Shown: positions 1 to 9,209 of the stretch, piece after piece
How positions within the stretch are numbered: the stretch's first letter is position 1
Layout: each line of letters begins with the position of its first letter
NCBI RefSeq assembly: GCF_014851585.1
Contig: NZ_JACVAB010000003.1
Coordinates: 496,001-560,000 of the forward strand
Direction of reading: 5' to 3'
Source: Agrobacterium sp. AGB01
Lineage (GTDB): Bacteria; Pseudomonadota; Alphaproteobacteria; Rhizobiales; Rhizobiaceae
Length of the DNA: 64,000 bases
Notes under the pieces: model-generated
Database searches by the model: none
What the model was told of the DNA's origin: nothing
What the model saw: only the letters and a program-made list of their open reading frames with translations
Made by a program: the position numbers and the translations under genes

Positions 1-619
1 CAACATCACGCATTTTACCGAGGCACTTGTTCTGGAAATCAACGTCACCAACAGCCAGTACTTCATCAATGATCATGATCTCTGGCTCCAGATGAGCAGC
101 CACAGAGAAAGCAAGGCGCATTTTCATGCCGCTGGAGTAGCGTTTTATTGGCGTATCGATAAATCCTTCCACGCCGGAAAAAGCTACGATCTCATCGAAG
201 CGCGCCTTGATCTCGTGCTTCCTCAGCCCGAGTATCGTTCCGTTGAAGAAAACATTTTCGCGCCCGGTAAGTTCAGGATGAAAGCCTGTTCCAACCTCCA
301 ACAATGAACCAACGCGTCCGTTCAGAATTGCTTCGCCAGATGTCGGTGTTGTAATTTGGGAAAGGACTTTTAAGAGAGTACTCTTCCCGGCGCCGTTGCG
401 GCCAATGATACCAACAACCTCACCTTCATTCACATCGAAACTGACGTCGTTCAGCGCCCAGAACTCACGTGGTTGAGAAGGCTGGCCACTTTGGTCTGCG
501 TCTATTTTCTTGCCTTTAAAAACAGATGCCAGCAAATCCCGCAAAGTATCGTGGCCGGGCCCGGAGCCGTTTAGCTGATAACGCTTTCCAATACCGTTCA
601 CACTGATGATCGGAGACAT
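1..619 (-). CDS. wzt: O-polysaccharide ABC exporter, ATP-binding subunit Wzt (partial)
   Basis: ATPase of a Wzm/Wzt exporter that moves finished lipid-linked O-polysaccharide across the inner membrane. The gene runs off the left edge; 206 residues are visible from an ATG at 619. Walker A GRNGAGKST lies at residues 73-81, the ABC signature YSSGM near 161-165 and Walker B IMIIDE at 181-186. The segment LLEVGTGFHPELTGRENV (about 107-123) is typical of the Wzt/KpsT branch. It starts three bases after the wzm stop, so the two are co-transcribed. Whether a C-terminal glycan-binding domain follows cannot be seen. The family call is firm; the glycan exported is inferred from the upstream sugar genes. 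Confidence 0.93.
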   Translation of the reverse strand, partial: MSPIISVNGIGKRYQLNGSGPGHDTLRDLLASVFKGKKIDADQSGQPSQPREFWALNDVSFDVNEGEVVGIIGRNGAGKSTLLKVLSQITTPTSGEAILNGRVGSLLEVGTGFHPELTGRENVFFNGTILGLRKHEIKARFDEIVAFSGVEGFIDTPIKRYSSGMKMRLAFSVAAHLEPEIMIIDEVLAVGDVDFQNKCLGKMRDV

Positions 620-622
620 GAT

Positions 623-1471
623 TTAGATCCTATCGACGATCGTCGGTTCCAGCTTACGAAAAATGCGAAAGCCGAAGTTGAAGATAATCCCTGCCCAAAG
701 CACCACAATTCCAAGAGCAGCGAGGGACGGAAACGGAGTACCGAGAAGCACTGCCCGAGCTGTATCCAAAAGCGTGGCAACTGGGTTGAGAATAAACACC
801 CACTGATATTTTTCCGGAACAAAACTGACAGGGTAGATCACGGGTGTCACATACATACCAATCTGCACAAAGAATGGTAGGGCAATACCGATATCACGAT
901 AGATCGCGTTCAGAGGCGAGAGCATCAACCCTATCGCATATCCAAGCAATCCACCGAAAATTAACAGAAGCGGCAGAAGCACCACGTAAGGCGTAGGCAC
1001 CACCCCGTAAATCAGCATCAGCGCCAACAAAATAACAAGGGAGATGCACAGGTCCACCCCCGCCGATATTGTTGGGACCAAAGGAAGAATAATACGAGGG
1101 AAAAAGACCTTCGTAATGATACCTTCGTTTTTGACAAGCGCTCCGGACGCCTCAACAACGACCTTGCTGAAATATTGCCAAAATAGAAGGCCGGAAAGGA
1201 CGAAGACTGGGTAAGGAATGCCGTCGGCAGGGATCTTTGCCAGGAAACCAAATATAACCGAGAAAATAATCGTCGTTATCAGCGGCTGCAAGACAGCCCA
1301 AGCAATACCGATCACAGATTGTTTATATCGAATCTGAATTTCTCGCAAAGCGAGCGTCCAAGCGATATCTCGATTTAACCAGATATCCCTTAGACCGTCC
1401 CACATTGTTCGATCTGCTCGCGGACGAATTACAACACGCGCAGCGCCGTGTTTCGAGAGCATATCTGTCAT
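623..1471 (-). CDS. wzm: O-polysaccharide ABC exporter, permease Wzm
   Basis: ABC-2 type permease of 282 residues, the membrane partner of the Wzt ATPase just downstream. A cytoplasmic N-terminal segment with RDIAWTLALREIQIRYKQS precedes about six hydrophobic spans, from roughly residue 55 to 265. The motif YKQSVIGIAWAVLQPL is the family hallmark. The start is an ATG at 1471, 28 bases after the end of the upstream dehydratase gene, and the stop lies three bases before wzt. Length is normal for Wzm. It marks the locus as using the ABC-transporter-dependent O-antigen pathway rather than Wzx/Wzy. Confidence 0.93.
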   Translation of the reverse strand: MTDMLSKHGAARVVIRPRADRTMWDGLRDIWLNRDIAWTLALREIQIRYKQSVIGIAWAVLQPLITTIIFSVIFGFLAKIPADGIPYPVFVLSGLLFWQYFSKVVVEASGALVKNEGIITKVFFPRIILPLVPTISAGVDLCISLVILLALMLIYGVVPTPYVVLLPLLLIFGGLLGYAIGLMLSPLNAIYRDIGIALPFFVQIGMYVTPVIYPVSFVPEKYQWVFILNPVATLLDTARAVLLGTPFPSLAALGIVVLWAGIIFNFGFRIFRKLEPTIVDRI

Positions 1472-1499
1472 TCGTCTAATTCCGTTTTTCGAATCTTAG

Positions 1500-2687
1500 T
1501 TACGTGCCGCTTCCGACAGCAATTGCTTCTTCAATTGCCAAACGCAGTAACCCGAATTCTTCATCAAGCGGATAGTGGTGATTACCAATGAAAAGGCCCG
1601 CGCCATCGATAATCTCCGCATTTGGAAGATTGCCGCTGATTGAATAATCAAACCATTTCAGAACTTCGTTCTTCGCGAAATTTCCAGCGACAATTGGTCG
1701 GACATCAATTTTGTGATTATTGAATGACGCAACCAGCTGCTCACGGGAAAAAGGAGCATTTGCACTGACAATCATCGAAAAACCAAACCAGCTGCTTTCA
1801 CCAATCTCGCGTTGAGTGCGCAAAAATGGATAGTCAGCCAAGATTGCCTTGAACGTCTCGGCATTGCGTCTACGTTCACTGACAAGCGTTGGAAGTTTGC
1901 GCAGCTGAGCCAAGCCAATTGCGCCACTCATCTCCAATGGCCTTACATTATATCCAGGCAATATGAACCTGAACGATTCCGTGAAGGCGTCATCACTTTT
2001 AGGCGTTGTTATCTTGTTAACTTTTGGCAGATTTCTCGTCCAGCCATGCGCTCTGAGCGCAAGCAATATGTGATAAAGCTCCTCATCATCAGTAATCACC
2101 ATCCCACCTTCCATGGTCGAGATGTGATGACTAAAGAAGGCGCTAAAAGTACCCATGATACCGTGTGACCCGGCTTGCCGCCCCTCGAAAGTTGCGCCCA
2201 TCGATTCACAATTGTCCTCGATAATATCAATTTGCCGGTCACCAATGATCTGCCTGATCTTGGAGAAGTCATTGGGATTACCAAGCAGATTGACCACCAT
2301 AATCGCCTTGGTGCTAGGCGTTATGGCGCGCTCCAATTTGGCCAGATCATAGTTAAGGGTATTGATATCGATGTCCACAAACCGGAGCTTTAGTCCATAC
2401 TGGTAAAGTGGATAATATGTCGTGCTCCAAGACACAGCAGGCACGATAACCTCGTCCCCGGGCAGCAGTGGAGAATCGCTGCGATATCTGAGTGCGCCAA
2501 CCATAATCAAATTAGCTGATGAACCCGAGTTCACCATGACGCAATATTTGCTGCCACAGTACTCAGCAAACGCCTGTTCAAACTCAGCCACGCGCGGCCC
2601 CATCGAGAACATGCCCGATTCGGTTACGCTACGAATTGCTTCGTGTTCTTCTTCGTCCCAGCTCGAATTAGCCAGCGGATAAGTCAT
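1500..2687 (-). CDS. colD: GDP-4-keto-6-deoxy-D-mannose 3-dehydratase (ColD type)
   Basis: PLP-dependent enzyme of the DegT/DnrJ/EryC1 fold that removes the C3 hydroxyl of GDP-4-keto-6-deoxymannose on the way to GDP-L-colitose. Aminotransferases of this fold carry a catalytic lysine in the motif before GEGG. Here the segment reads FFSHHISTMEGG, with histidine in its place, as in ColD. Other ColD-like segments are PAVSWSTTYYPLYQYG, NLLGNPNDF, GESSWFGFS and RPIVAGNFAKN. I chose the ATG at 2687, which puts the key histidine at residue 188, the position I recall for E. coli ColD; an in-frame start at 2696 is possible. The gene overlaps the end of the upstream reductase gene by 20 bases. It is clearly not the perosamine aminotransferase Per of Brucella. 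Confidence 0.9.
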   Translation of the reverse strand: MTYPLANSSWDEEEHEAIRSVTESGMFSMGPRVAEFEQAFAEYCGSKYCVMVNSGSSANLIMVGALRYRSDSPLLPGDEVIVPAVSWSTTYYPLYQYGLKLRFVDIDINTLNYDLAKLERAITPSTKAIMVVNLLGNPNDFSKIRQIIGDRQIDIIEDNCESMGATFEGRQAGSHGIMGTFSAFFSHHISTMEGGMVITDDEELYHILLALRAHGWTRNLPKVNKITTPKSDDAFTESFRFILPGYNVRPLEMSGAIGLAQLRKLPTLVSERRRNAETFKAILADYPFLRTQREIGESSWFGFSMIVSANAPFSREQLVASFNNHKIDVRPIVAGNFAKNEVLKWFDYSISGNLPNAEIIDGAGLFIGNHHYPLDEEFGLLRLAIEEAIAVGSGT

Positions 2688-3612
2688 TTGCATCATCCAA
2701 TGTCAAAAAATATTCATAGGCTTTCTGGATACCCTCCCGCAACGAAGTTGGGGCAGACCAACCCAAATTCTTCTGGCGAGAAACATCCAACAACTTCCGC
2801 ATCATACCAACCGGCTTTGTGGTATCGAAGACGAAACTTCCATCAAATCCAATTACATCAGCCGCAGCCTGGTAGTACTCCAATACAGACAGATCAGACC
2901 CCAAGCCGACGTTCATATCGCCAGGCAATTCCGAGGCTCGCTCGAGGAAGAACACGATCGCGTCCGCCAAATCGCCGGCGTACATAAACTCTCGCCTCGC
3001 ACTGCCGTCCCCCCAAATCTCGACATGACGTTGTCCCGTGAGGCGAGCGACGTGCAGCTTACGAATGATAGCTGGAACCAAGTGAGATACTTTGGGATCA
3101 AACTTATCGTATTTTCCGTAAAGATTGCACGGAATCAGTGTCTTGTATTGCAATGATGGATCTTCACTTCGCATGTAACTGCACATCCGTGCAGCAACAC
3201 ACTTAGCAAGAGCGTAGCCTTCATTGGTCGGCTCCAAGGCTCCCGTCAGAACATCTTCCTCACGCAGAGCGTTTGGACTATTCTTAGGATACATACAAGA
3301 ACTGCCCAAATTAAGGACAGTATCAACACCAGCCTCGCGAGCTCCAAGTAACAAATTCTGCCCCATGGACAGATTTCGAGCCAAGAAAGCTACTGGCTCG
3401 CGGATGTTTGCCTGGATCCCTCCGACGTGACCAGCACTATGAATGATCACGTCCGGACGATGTTTTTTCAACCAGGCAAACGTTGCACCGTGAGCCATTA
3501 GATCAAGTTCTGAACTACTCGGCGCAAGGACCTCGTGATGGCTCGCCTTAAGAAGCTCTAGCAGATTGCGACCAACCATGCCTGAGCCGCCGGTAACAAG
3601 AACTCGCGCCAT
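2668..3612 (-). CDS. colC: GDP-fucose synthase-like epimerase/reductase, probably GDP-L-colitose synthase
   Basis: Extended short-chain dehydrogenase of 314 residues. The NAD(P)-binding GGSGMVG lies at residues 8-14. The catalytic triad is visible as SSCMYPK (Ser 104/105), Tyr 133 and Lys 137. Cys 106 and His 177 (KVSHLVPAIIRK) match the acid/base pair used for C3/C5 epimerisation in GDP-fucose synthase. By sequence alone it could make GDP-L-fucose. Its place between gmd and a ColD-type 3-dehydratase points to the 3,6-dideoxy substrate and so to GDP-L-colitose. It starts two bases after gmd ends, with translationally coupled spacing. The family is certain; the exact substrate is inferred from context. 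Confidence 0.82.
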   Translation of the reverse strand: MARVLVTGGSGMVGRNLLELLKASHHEVLAPSSSELDLMAHGATFAWLKKHRPDVIIHSAGHVGGIQANIREPVAFLARNLSMGQNLLLGAREAGVDTVLNLGSSCMYPKNSPNALREEDVLTGALEPTNEGYALAKCVAARMCSYMRSEDPSLQYKTLIPCNLYGKYDKFDPKVSHLVPAIIRKLHVARLTGQRHVEIWGDGSARREFMYAGDLADAIVFFLERASELPGDMNVGLGSDLSVLEYYQAAADVIGFDGSFVFDTTKPVGMMRKLLDVSRQKNLGWSAPTSLREGIQKAYEYFLTLDDANDLSAG

Positions 3613-3614
3613 GG

Positions 3615-4682
3615 TCAGACCTTCGCCGCATGACTTCGGTCAAGACAGCGCGCTTCTTCCAGATCGCTTGCAACCATTTCCTTTACCAAGTCGCGGAAAG
3701 GTGTCGTATGGCGCCAACCCAACTTGTCAAACGCCTTAGAAGGATCGCCAAGCAGCAGATCAACTTCTGTTGGGCGGAAATACCGAGGATCAATCTTCAC
3801 CAACTCAGCGCCGGTTTTCGCATCGACACCAACTTCGTCTACTCCGGTACCGCTCCACGCGATTTCGCGACCAACTTCAGCAAAGGCAAGCTCCACAAAT
3901 TCGCGGACAGCATGGGTTTCACCAGTCGCCAACACATAATCGTCGGATTGATCCATCTGCAGAATTCGCCACATGCCCTCGACGTAGTCACGCGCATGTC
4001 CCCAATCTCGCTTCGCATCCAAATTACCGAGATAGAGTGCTTTCTGCTGTCCAAGCTCGATAGCAGCAACGGCTCGTGTAATTTTGCGAGTAACGAACGT
4101 CTCACCGCGAAGCGGGCTTTCGTGATTGAATAGAATTCCGTTAGAGGCGTGCATGCCATAGGCTTCACGATAGTTCACCGTAATCCAATAAGCATACAAC
4201 TTGGCGACCGCATAAGGGCTGCGAGGATAAAATGGTGTCGTTTCTTTCTGTGGTATTTCCTGTACCTTGCCATAAAGCTCTGATGTCGACGCCTGGTAGA
4301 ACCGCGTCTTGCCTTCGAGCTTCAACAGGCGAATAGCCTCAAGAATACGCAGCGCTCCGGTAGCATCGGCGTTTGCAGTATATTCGGGAGTCTCAAAACT
4401 CACTTGAACATGGCTCTGAGCCGCGAGATTATAAATCTCATCAGGCTGAATTTCTTGAATAATTCGGATGATATTCGTCGAGTCCGTCATATCTCCGTAA
4501 ACAAGACGGAAATTCGTAGCCTCTTCGTGTGTGTCTTTAAACAGGTGGTCAATTCGACCAGTATTAAAGGACGACGACCGCCGTTTTACACCCCAGACAG
4601 CATAGCCCTTGGAAAGAAGTAGCTCGGCCAGGTAAGCGCCATCTTGTCCAGTTACACCAGTGATAAGTGCGCGTTTTTGCAA
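3615..4682 (-). CDS. gmd: GDP-mannose 4,6-dehydratase
   Basis: Converts GDP-D-mannose to GDP-4-keto-6-deoxy-D-mannose, the first step of colitose, fucose or perosamine synthesis. The nucleotide-binding GVTGQDG lies near residues 9-15. With the TTG start at 4682 the catalytic residues fall at Thr 133, Glu 135, Tyr 157 and Lys 161, the numbering known for E. coli Gmd. That favours this start over a GTG at 4766, which would add 28 residues unlike the family. Other Gmd segments are [14 protein letters not shown] and [13 protein letters not shown]. It is the first gene of the minus-strand run gmd-colC-colD-wzm-wzt, and about 150 bases of AT-rich sequence with no evident gene lie upstream. Confidence 0.93.
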   Translation of the reverse strand: MQKRALITGVTGQDGAYLAELLLSKGYAVWGVKRRSSSFNTGRIDHLFKDTHEEATNFRLVYGDMTDSTNIIRIIQEIQPDEIYNLAAQSHVQVSFETPEYTANADATGALRILEAIRLLKLEGKTRFYQASTSELYGKVQEIPQKETTPFYPRSPYAVAKLYAYWITVNYREAYGMHASNGILFNHESPLRGETFVTRKITRAVAAIELGQQKALYLGNLDAKRDWGHARDYVEGMWRILQMDQSDDYVLATGETHAVREFVELAFAEVGREIAWSGTGVDEVGVDAKTGAELVKIDPRYFRPTEVDLLLGDPSKAFDKLGWRHTTPFRDLVKEMVASDLEEARCLDRSHAAKV

Positions 4683-4831
4683 AGATAAAATCCATATTTT
4701 AGTGATACGAACTTCGCGATCATGTAAAAAACCGTCGCAGAATTGACCACCACTTACACGAAGCACTACCTATCGACAACTGTCAAAATTCTACGATACC
4801 GCCGCTCGAGACCTGTAAAACCACCCTACAA

Positions 4832-5716
4832 CTACCGCAACCGCCTCACACGCCATCCGGGTAACGGAGAAAGCTTGAGCCTCGGCCGGGACAAAAGCGA
4901 CGCTGTTATCAACATCAAAAAACTTGCCAAGCGACGTTCACGCCATGCAGATGCCGCGCGTTCGTAAAACAGGTAGGCATCAGCGGTCTTGCGCAAGGAT
5001 TTGTCGGTGGTTAGCGATGCAATTTTCTGGCTGATGTAAGCGGAGGCATTCGTGACAACATCGAGGTTCGTATTATTGCCTCTCTCTACAGCGACACCAA
5101 TCATGTCTTGTATTTTGAGCTCGAAGTTAGCCAACGCAATACGTACGAACCATTCATAGTCCTCCAAACGCCGTAGACGGACATCGGAACCACCAGCTGA
5201 ATTCATGATTTCAGCGCGATTTAGTATGATGCAGGACCCCGGCGCGAACCAACAACCACGGAAAAACTCCTCCGGTGTGGAAGCAGGTAGAGGAACCCTC
5301 TCCTGCCATAAAACTCCACTCGGTAAAACGTCCAACCAGCCACAGCCATAAATGGTTCGGCCTGGCACTGGGCAATGTTTCTCTGAGTCATCAAGATAGG
5401 CCCACCGCGCTTCCATCGTGCCTGGGAGCAGCCAGTCATCGCTATCCAGGAAACTCACCCACTCGGTTTTGGCAATCTCCAGGCCGACATTGCGTGCGTT
5501 TCCCGCCCCACCATTCTTATCTAGCCGGACGATCCGTACTATACCTGTTGAGGTAGTATCTTCCGGCAGCACAAGCGGTTCCGGCGAAGCATCGTCGACA
5601 ACCAGTATCTCTACTGGCCAAACATCTTGCTCCAAGACGCTATTTATAGCGCGCTCAAGTTTTTGCTGACGCCCATATGACGGAATTACAAACGTCAGTG
5701 GTATCTGTGCCTTCAT
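4832..5716 (-). CDS. Family 2 glycosyltransferase
   Basis: GT-A fold glycosyltransferase of 294 residues that uses a nucleotide sugar to extend a surface glycan. The N-terminal strand FVIPSYGRQQKLERAINSVL leads to DDASPEP (Asp 41-42), and the metal-binding DSDD is at 91-94. The segment NGGAGNARNVGL is also typical of GT2. No membrane span is evident, so it should act on the cytoplasmic face. It lies upstream of gmd on the same strand and may be part of the O-polysaccharide transcription unit. Donor and acceptor cannot be assigned; a colitosyl or mannosyl transferase would fit. Confidence 0.85.
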   Translation of the reverse strand: MKAQIPLTFVIPSYGRQQKLERAINSVLEQDVWPVEILVVDDASPEPLVLPEDTTSTGIVRIVRLDKNGGAGNARNVGLEIAKTEWVSFLDSDDWLLPGTMEARWAYLDDSEKHCPVPGRTIYGCGWLDVLPSGVLWQERVPLPASTPEEFFRGCWFAPGSCIILNRAEIMNSAGGSDVRLRRLEDYEWFVRIALANFELKIQDMIGVAVERGNNTNLDVVTNASAYISQKIASLTTDKSLRKTADAYLFYERAASAWRERRLASFLMLITASLLSRPRLKLSPLPGWRVRRLR

Positions 5717-5897
5717 ACAATTTCACCTGATAAATGCGTCGTTGGTGCAATCCGGATGTCGCGCATTGACATCATAAGTCGGACAATGGCAATGCAAACT
5801 AAACTCCAAGTCAAATTAGTTTGAGGAAACTCTACTTTTTGGAATGTGTCGCGCTGTCTTCGCCCTAAATTCTTGCACTTCAACTGAGATAAAAAAG

Positions 5898-7067
5898 ATG
5901 TCTGGCTTGGTGGTAATTTGTAACGACCTTGATTACTTCCTCCGGCATAGGGCGGAAGTGCCACTCAAAATTAAAAAGGAAGGCCATCGGGTTACGATTG
6001 TAACAGGAGGTCGATTTGCACGCGCCTCGGATCAACCGGACCTTGATTTTGAGCACACGCCGATTGAACGTTTTTCATTCAATCCGTTCTTAGATGCTGC
6101 TCTGACTGTCAGGTCGTTGAAAATATTTCTTCGGACGAAACCTGAAGCAGTTCATCTGATAACTTTAAAACCCGCAATCTATGCCAGCATTGCCGCGCTA
6201 ATTTCGCGAGCCTTAGGCCGAGGCCCGAAGAAAATTCTGATCACCATACCAGGTCTAGGGCGGCTCATGTCTCCATCGAGTTCCATGTCTGGGTTCATGG
6301 TAAATTTTGCTCGAAAACTGATAGGATTGGCCCTCCGATTTATCTCATCGCAAAAAGACGTTCATTTCACGTTTGAAACTCAACACGATTTTTCTGTTTT
6401 TGTTGAAAAAAAACTTGTTAGTCAAACCAATGCGTCTGTCATCAAGGGCGCCGGCGTCAATCCCGCCCTATTCTACCCAAAGGAAAAAACCGAACCAGCC
6501 GCGCCACTACGAATTTTATTTGCCTCCCGACTGTTGAAATCAAAGGGACTTGAGGCATTCCTCATGGCGGCGCAAAAAAACGTCCATGGTAGTTCAATCC
6601 AATATGTCGTGGCCGGGATGATCGAAGCAGATGATCCCGATGGCTATTCTGCAGAAGAACTGGCACGCAATCCAGCAATCACGTTTTTGGGTGAGCAAAA
6701 TGATATGCCGTCACTTCTTCGAACCGTTGATGTCGTTTGCCTTCCTACTTTGTACGGCGAGGGGATACCCCGTATTTTAATTGAAGCAGCGGCCTGCGGT
6801 ATAGCATCAATAGCGACTGATGTTCCTGGCTGTAACGAGATAGTCCTAGATGGTGAGACAGGCGTACTTATTAAACCCGGAGCGCTTTCTGTAATGGCCG
6901 ACGACATCGCGTCCGCAACTGATGTGTATGCCAAAAACCCGTCGATATTGGCAGCACATTCAAAAGCAGCCGTCAGTCACTTCCGTGCAGGTGGATTTTC
7001 CGAAAGTTCTGTCATCGAGCATTTTGTTGAACTTTTGGGTTTTTCGGGCAAATCTCTTAAAGTTTGA
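5898..7067 (+). CDS. Family 4 glycosyltransferase
   Basis: GT-B fold glycosyltransferase of 389 residues. The N-terminal half opens with VVICNDLDYFLRHRAEVPL and includes the LKPAIYASIAALISRA segment. The C-terminal half has LFASRLLKSKGLEAFL and the donor-binding region GEGIPRILIEAAACGIASIA with the EX7E-like glutamates of GT4. I use the ATG at 5898, which has a GAGA stretch eight bases upstream and gives the usual family N-terminus; a longer frame from 5844 adds residues unlike the family. It is divergent from the GT2 gene across about 180 bases that must hold both promoters. The sugar transferred is unknown; O-polysaccharide or core assembly is inferred. Confidence 0.85.
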   Translation: MSGLVVICNDLDYFLRHRAEVPLKIKKEGHRVTIVTGGRFARASDQPDLDFEHTPIERFSFNPFLDAALTVRSLKIFLRTKPEAVHLITLKPAIYASIAALISRALGRGPKKILITIPGLGRLMSPSSSMSGFMVNFARKLIGLALRFISSQKDVHFTFETQHDFSVFVEKKLVSQTNASVIKGAGVNPALFYPKEKTEPAAPLRILFASRLLKSKGLEAFLMAAQKNVHGSSIQYVVAGMIEADDPDGYSAEELARNPAITFLGEQNDMPSLLRTVDVVCLPTLYGEGIPRILIEAAACGIASIATDVPGCNEIVLDGETGVLIKPGALSVMADDIASATDVYAKNPSILAAHSKAAVSHFRAGGFSESSVIEHFVELLGFSGKSLKV

Positions 7068-7283
7068 CCAAAAGAGGAGTAGGCGATTTCCGCCCACGCA
7101 AAACAGCGGTAAAACGTTGCAGTCGCGCCTCTTTGACCTTATCACCAGATTTCAAGACATGAGAGATGTCGCATTATAAAAAGATATCCATGCTTGATAA
7201 AGTTTCATGACAACCAACCTCCTTTGGCTGCGATCGCTCCGTGACGGGAATACATCTGCGGTATTGGCACCAGGCATCAGCGA

Positions 7284-9209
7284 ATGGCATTTAGAAACAT
7301 TATTTCGGTCGTTTTGAGCCTCCCGCGCTGGCTAAAGCGCTTTACCGCCCTGTGCGTCGACAGCGCTCTGTGTGTGATTACGCTATGGCTGGCCTTTTCT
7401 CTGCGGCTGGATACATGGGATTTCCTGTCGGGCGTCCAGCTTCTGACGATCCCGGTTTCTCTCGCCATTGCTCTACCGCTCTTTGTCGTGAACGGCTTGT
7501 ACAGAGCTATTTTTCGTTACATTGGCTGGGCCGCATTCCTGGCCATCATCCGGGCCATCGCGCTCTATGGCGTGCTGTTCATGCTGGTGTTCACCTTTAT
7601 CAGCGTGCCGGGCATACCAAGAACCGTGGGCATCATGCAGCCTCTCCTGCTGCTGTTGGCCATCAGCATATCGAGATTGGTTACACGCCAGATACTCGGC
7701 GCTCCCTACCGGCGTGAACTCAGCAAAAACGCTCAACGCTGTGTGCTGATTTACGGTGCGGGCACTGTCGGGCGCCAGCTTGCGAGCGCACTACTGAACG
7801 GAGGGCAACTCTCGGTGCGTGGTTACCTTGATGATGACAAGCACCTTCATGGCGCACTGATCAACGGTGTGCGTGTTTATGCACCGCACGAACTCAAAGA
7901 TGCAGCGACCTTATTGAATGTCAAAACCGTTCTTCTCGCGGTACCAAATATCAGCGCTGAACGCCGAATGGCGATTATAGAAAGCCTCCGGGGGGTTGGT
8001 GTTGCGGTTAGGCTGGTGCCGAATGTCAGCGAGATTGCACAGGGCCGCGTGCATATGGCGGATTTCCAGGAATTGGCTGTTGACGACCTTCTCGGCCGCC
8101 CACCAGTCAAGCCGTCCGAAGAACTGCTCAAACGCAACATCAAAGACAAGGTCGTCATGGTGACAGGCGCTGGCGGCTCGATCGGCAGCGAACTGTGTCG
8201 TCAGATCCTGCAGATCGGCCCCGAGCGACTGATTTTGTTCGAACAGAACGAGTTCACACTCTATTCCATTCACGCCGAACTGGTGCGTAACGATCCCTCC
8301 AAGGAAGATATCGTTGTCCCTCTTCTGGGCTCAGTGCGTGATGCCAAGCGCATGGCCGACATTATGGAAAGCTTCAAACCCCACACAATTTATCATGCTG
8401 CGGCATACAAGCATGTGCCAATCGTCGAACAAAACCCGGTAGAGGGTATTTCCAACAATGTTCTCGGCACGCTTGAGACCGCCCGCGTTGCGATAGAAAA
8501 AGGCGTCAAATCATTCGTATTGGTCAGCACGGACAAAGCCGTTCGCCCAACCAACATAATGGGCGCATCAAAGCGGGTTGCAGAGCTGGTTCTGCAGGCT
8601 CTCGCCGTCAAAAACTCTGACATAACATTCTCTATGGTACGATTTGGTAATGTGCTTGGTTCCTCGGGTTCGGTCGTTCCATTGTTCCGACAGCAAATTG
8701 CCAATGGTGGCCCGATCACGCTTACCGATTCGGAAATGACCCGCTACTTCATGACAATTCCTGAGGCATCTCAGCTGGTCATTCAGGCAGGTGCGATGGC
8801 GACTGGCGGCGATGTTTTCGTCCTTGATATGGGCGAACCGGTAAAGATCATCGATCTTGCTCGACGCATGGTCGAGCTATCAGGCATGACCATCAAGGAT
8901 GAGACAAATCCGGATGGCGATATCGAGTTCGTCATGACCGGACAAAGACCGGGAGAAAAGCTTTACGAGGAGCTGCTGATCGGCGATAATCCTGCTGAAA
9001 CGACACACCCTCGTATCATGACGGCCCATGAGGAATTCTTCCCCTGGCCCCAACTGCAATCCATGCTGGAAAAGCTGAAATCCGCGATGGATGCCAACGA
9101 TCTCGTTGAAGTTCGTAAGCTGATGGGCACCATGGTGTCAGGTTATCGTCCAAGCGCCGATATTGTTGACTTGGTAATGATCAGACAACGTGAGAATAGT
9201 AACTCTTAA
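7284..9209 (+). CDS. wbkD: Membrane-bound nucleotide-sugar 4,6-dehydratase (WbpM/WbkD/CapD family)
   Basis: Polytopic nucleotide-diphosphate-sugar dehydratase of 641 residues. About four membrane spans lie within residues 20-135. A CoA-binding-like domain follows, with IYGAGTVGRQLA near 157-167. The C-terminal SDR catalytic domain has TGAGGSIGSE at 294-303. The active site reads STDKAVRPTNIMGASK, with Ser 415, Met 426 and Lys 430. The Met in place of Tyr is the S-M-K triad known from WbpM. Such enzymes turn UDP-GlcNAc into its 4-keto-6-deoxy form, a precursor of QuiNAc or FucNAc used to start O-chains. WbkD is the Brucella member; I give that symbol on family resemblance and neighbourhood. 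Confidence 0.85.
   Translation: MAFRNIISVVLSLPRWLKRFTALCVDSALCVITLWLAFSLRLDTWDFLSGVQLLTIPVSLAIALPLFVVNGLYRAIFRYIGWAAFLAIIRAIALYGVLFMLVFTFISVPGIPRTVGIMQPLLLLLAISISRLVTRQILGAPYRRELSKNAQRCVLIYGAGTVGRQLASALLNGGQLSVRGYLDDDKHLHGALINGVRVYAPHELKDAATLLNVKTVLLAVPNISAERRMAIIESLRGVGVAVRLVPNVSEIAQGRVHMADFQELAVDDLLGRPPVKPSEELLKRNIKDKVVMVTGAGGSIGSELCRQILQIGPERLILFEQNEFTLYSIHAELVRNDPSKEDIVVPLLGSVRDAKRMADIMESFKPHTIYHAAAYKHVPIVEQNPVEGISNNVLGTLETARVAIEKGVKSFVLVSTDKAVRPTNIMGASKRVAELVLQALAVKNSDITFSMVRFGNVLGSSGSVVPLFRQQIANGGPITLTDSEMTRYFMTIPEASQLVIQAGAMATGGDVFVLDMGEPVKIIDLARRMVELSGMTIKDETNPDGDIEFVMTGQRPGEKLYEELLIGDNPAETTHPRIMTAHEEFFPWPQLQSMLEKLKSAMDANDLVEVRKLMGTMVSGYRPSADIVDLVMIRQRENSNS

Noticed and set aside
1500..2687. 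DegT-family gene as the perosamine synthetase Per
   Set aside because: The catalytic lysine is replaced by histidine and several segments match the ColD dehydratase.
5713..5964. Open frame of 83 codons on the minus strand between the glycosyltransferase genes
   Set aside because: It overlaps the start of the family 4 gene and the divergent promoter region; no domain is visible.
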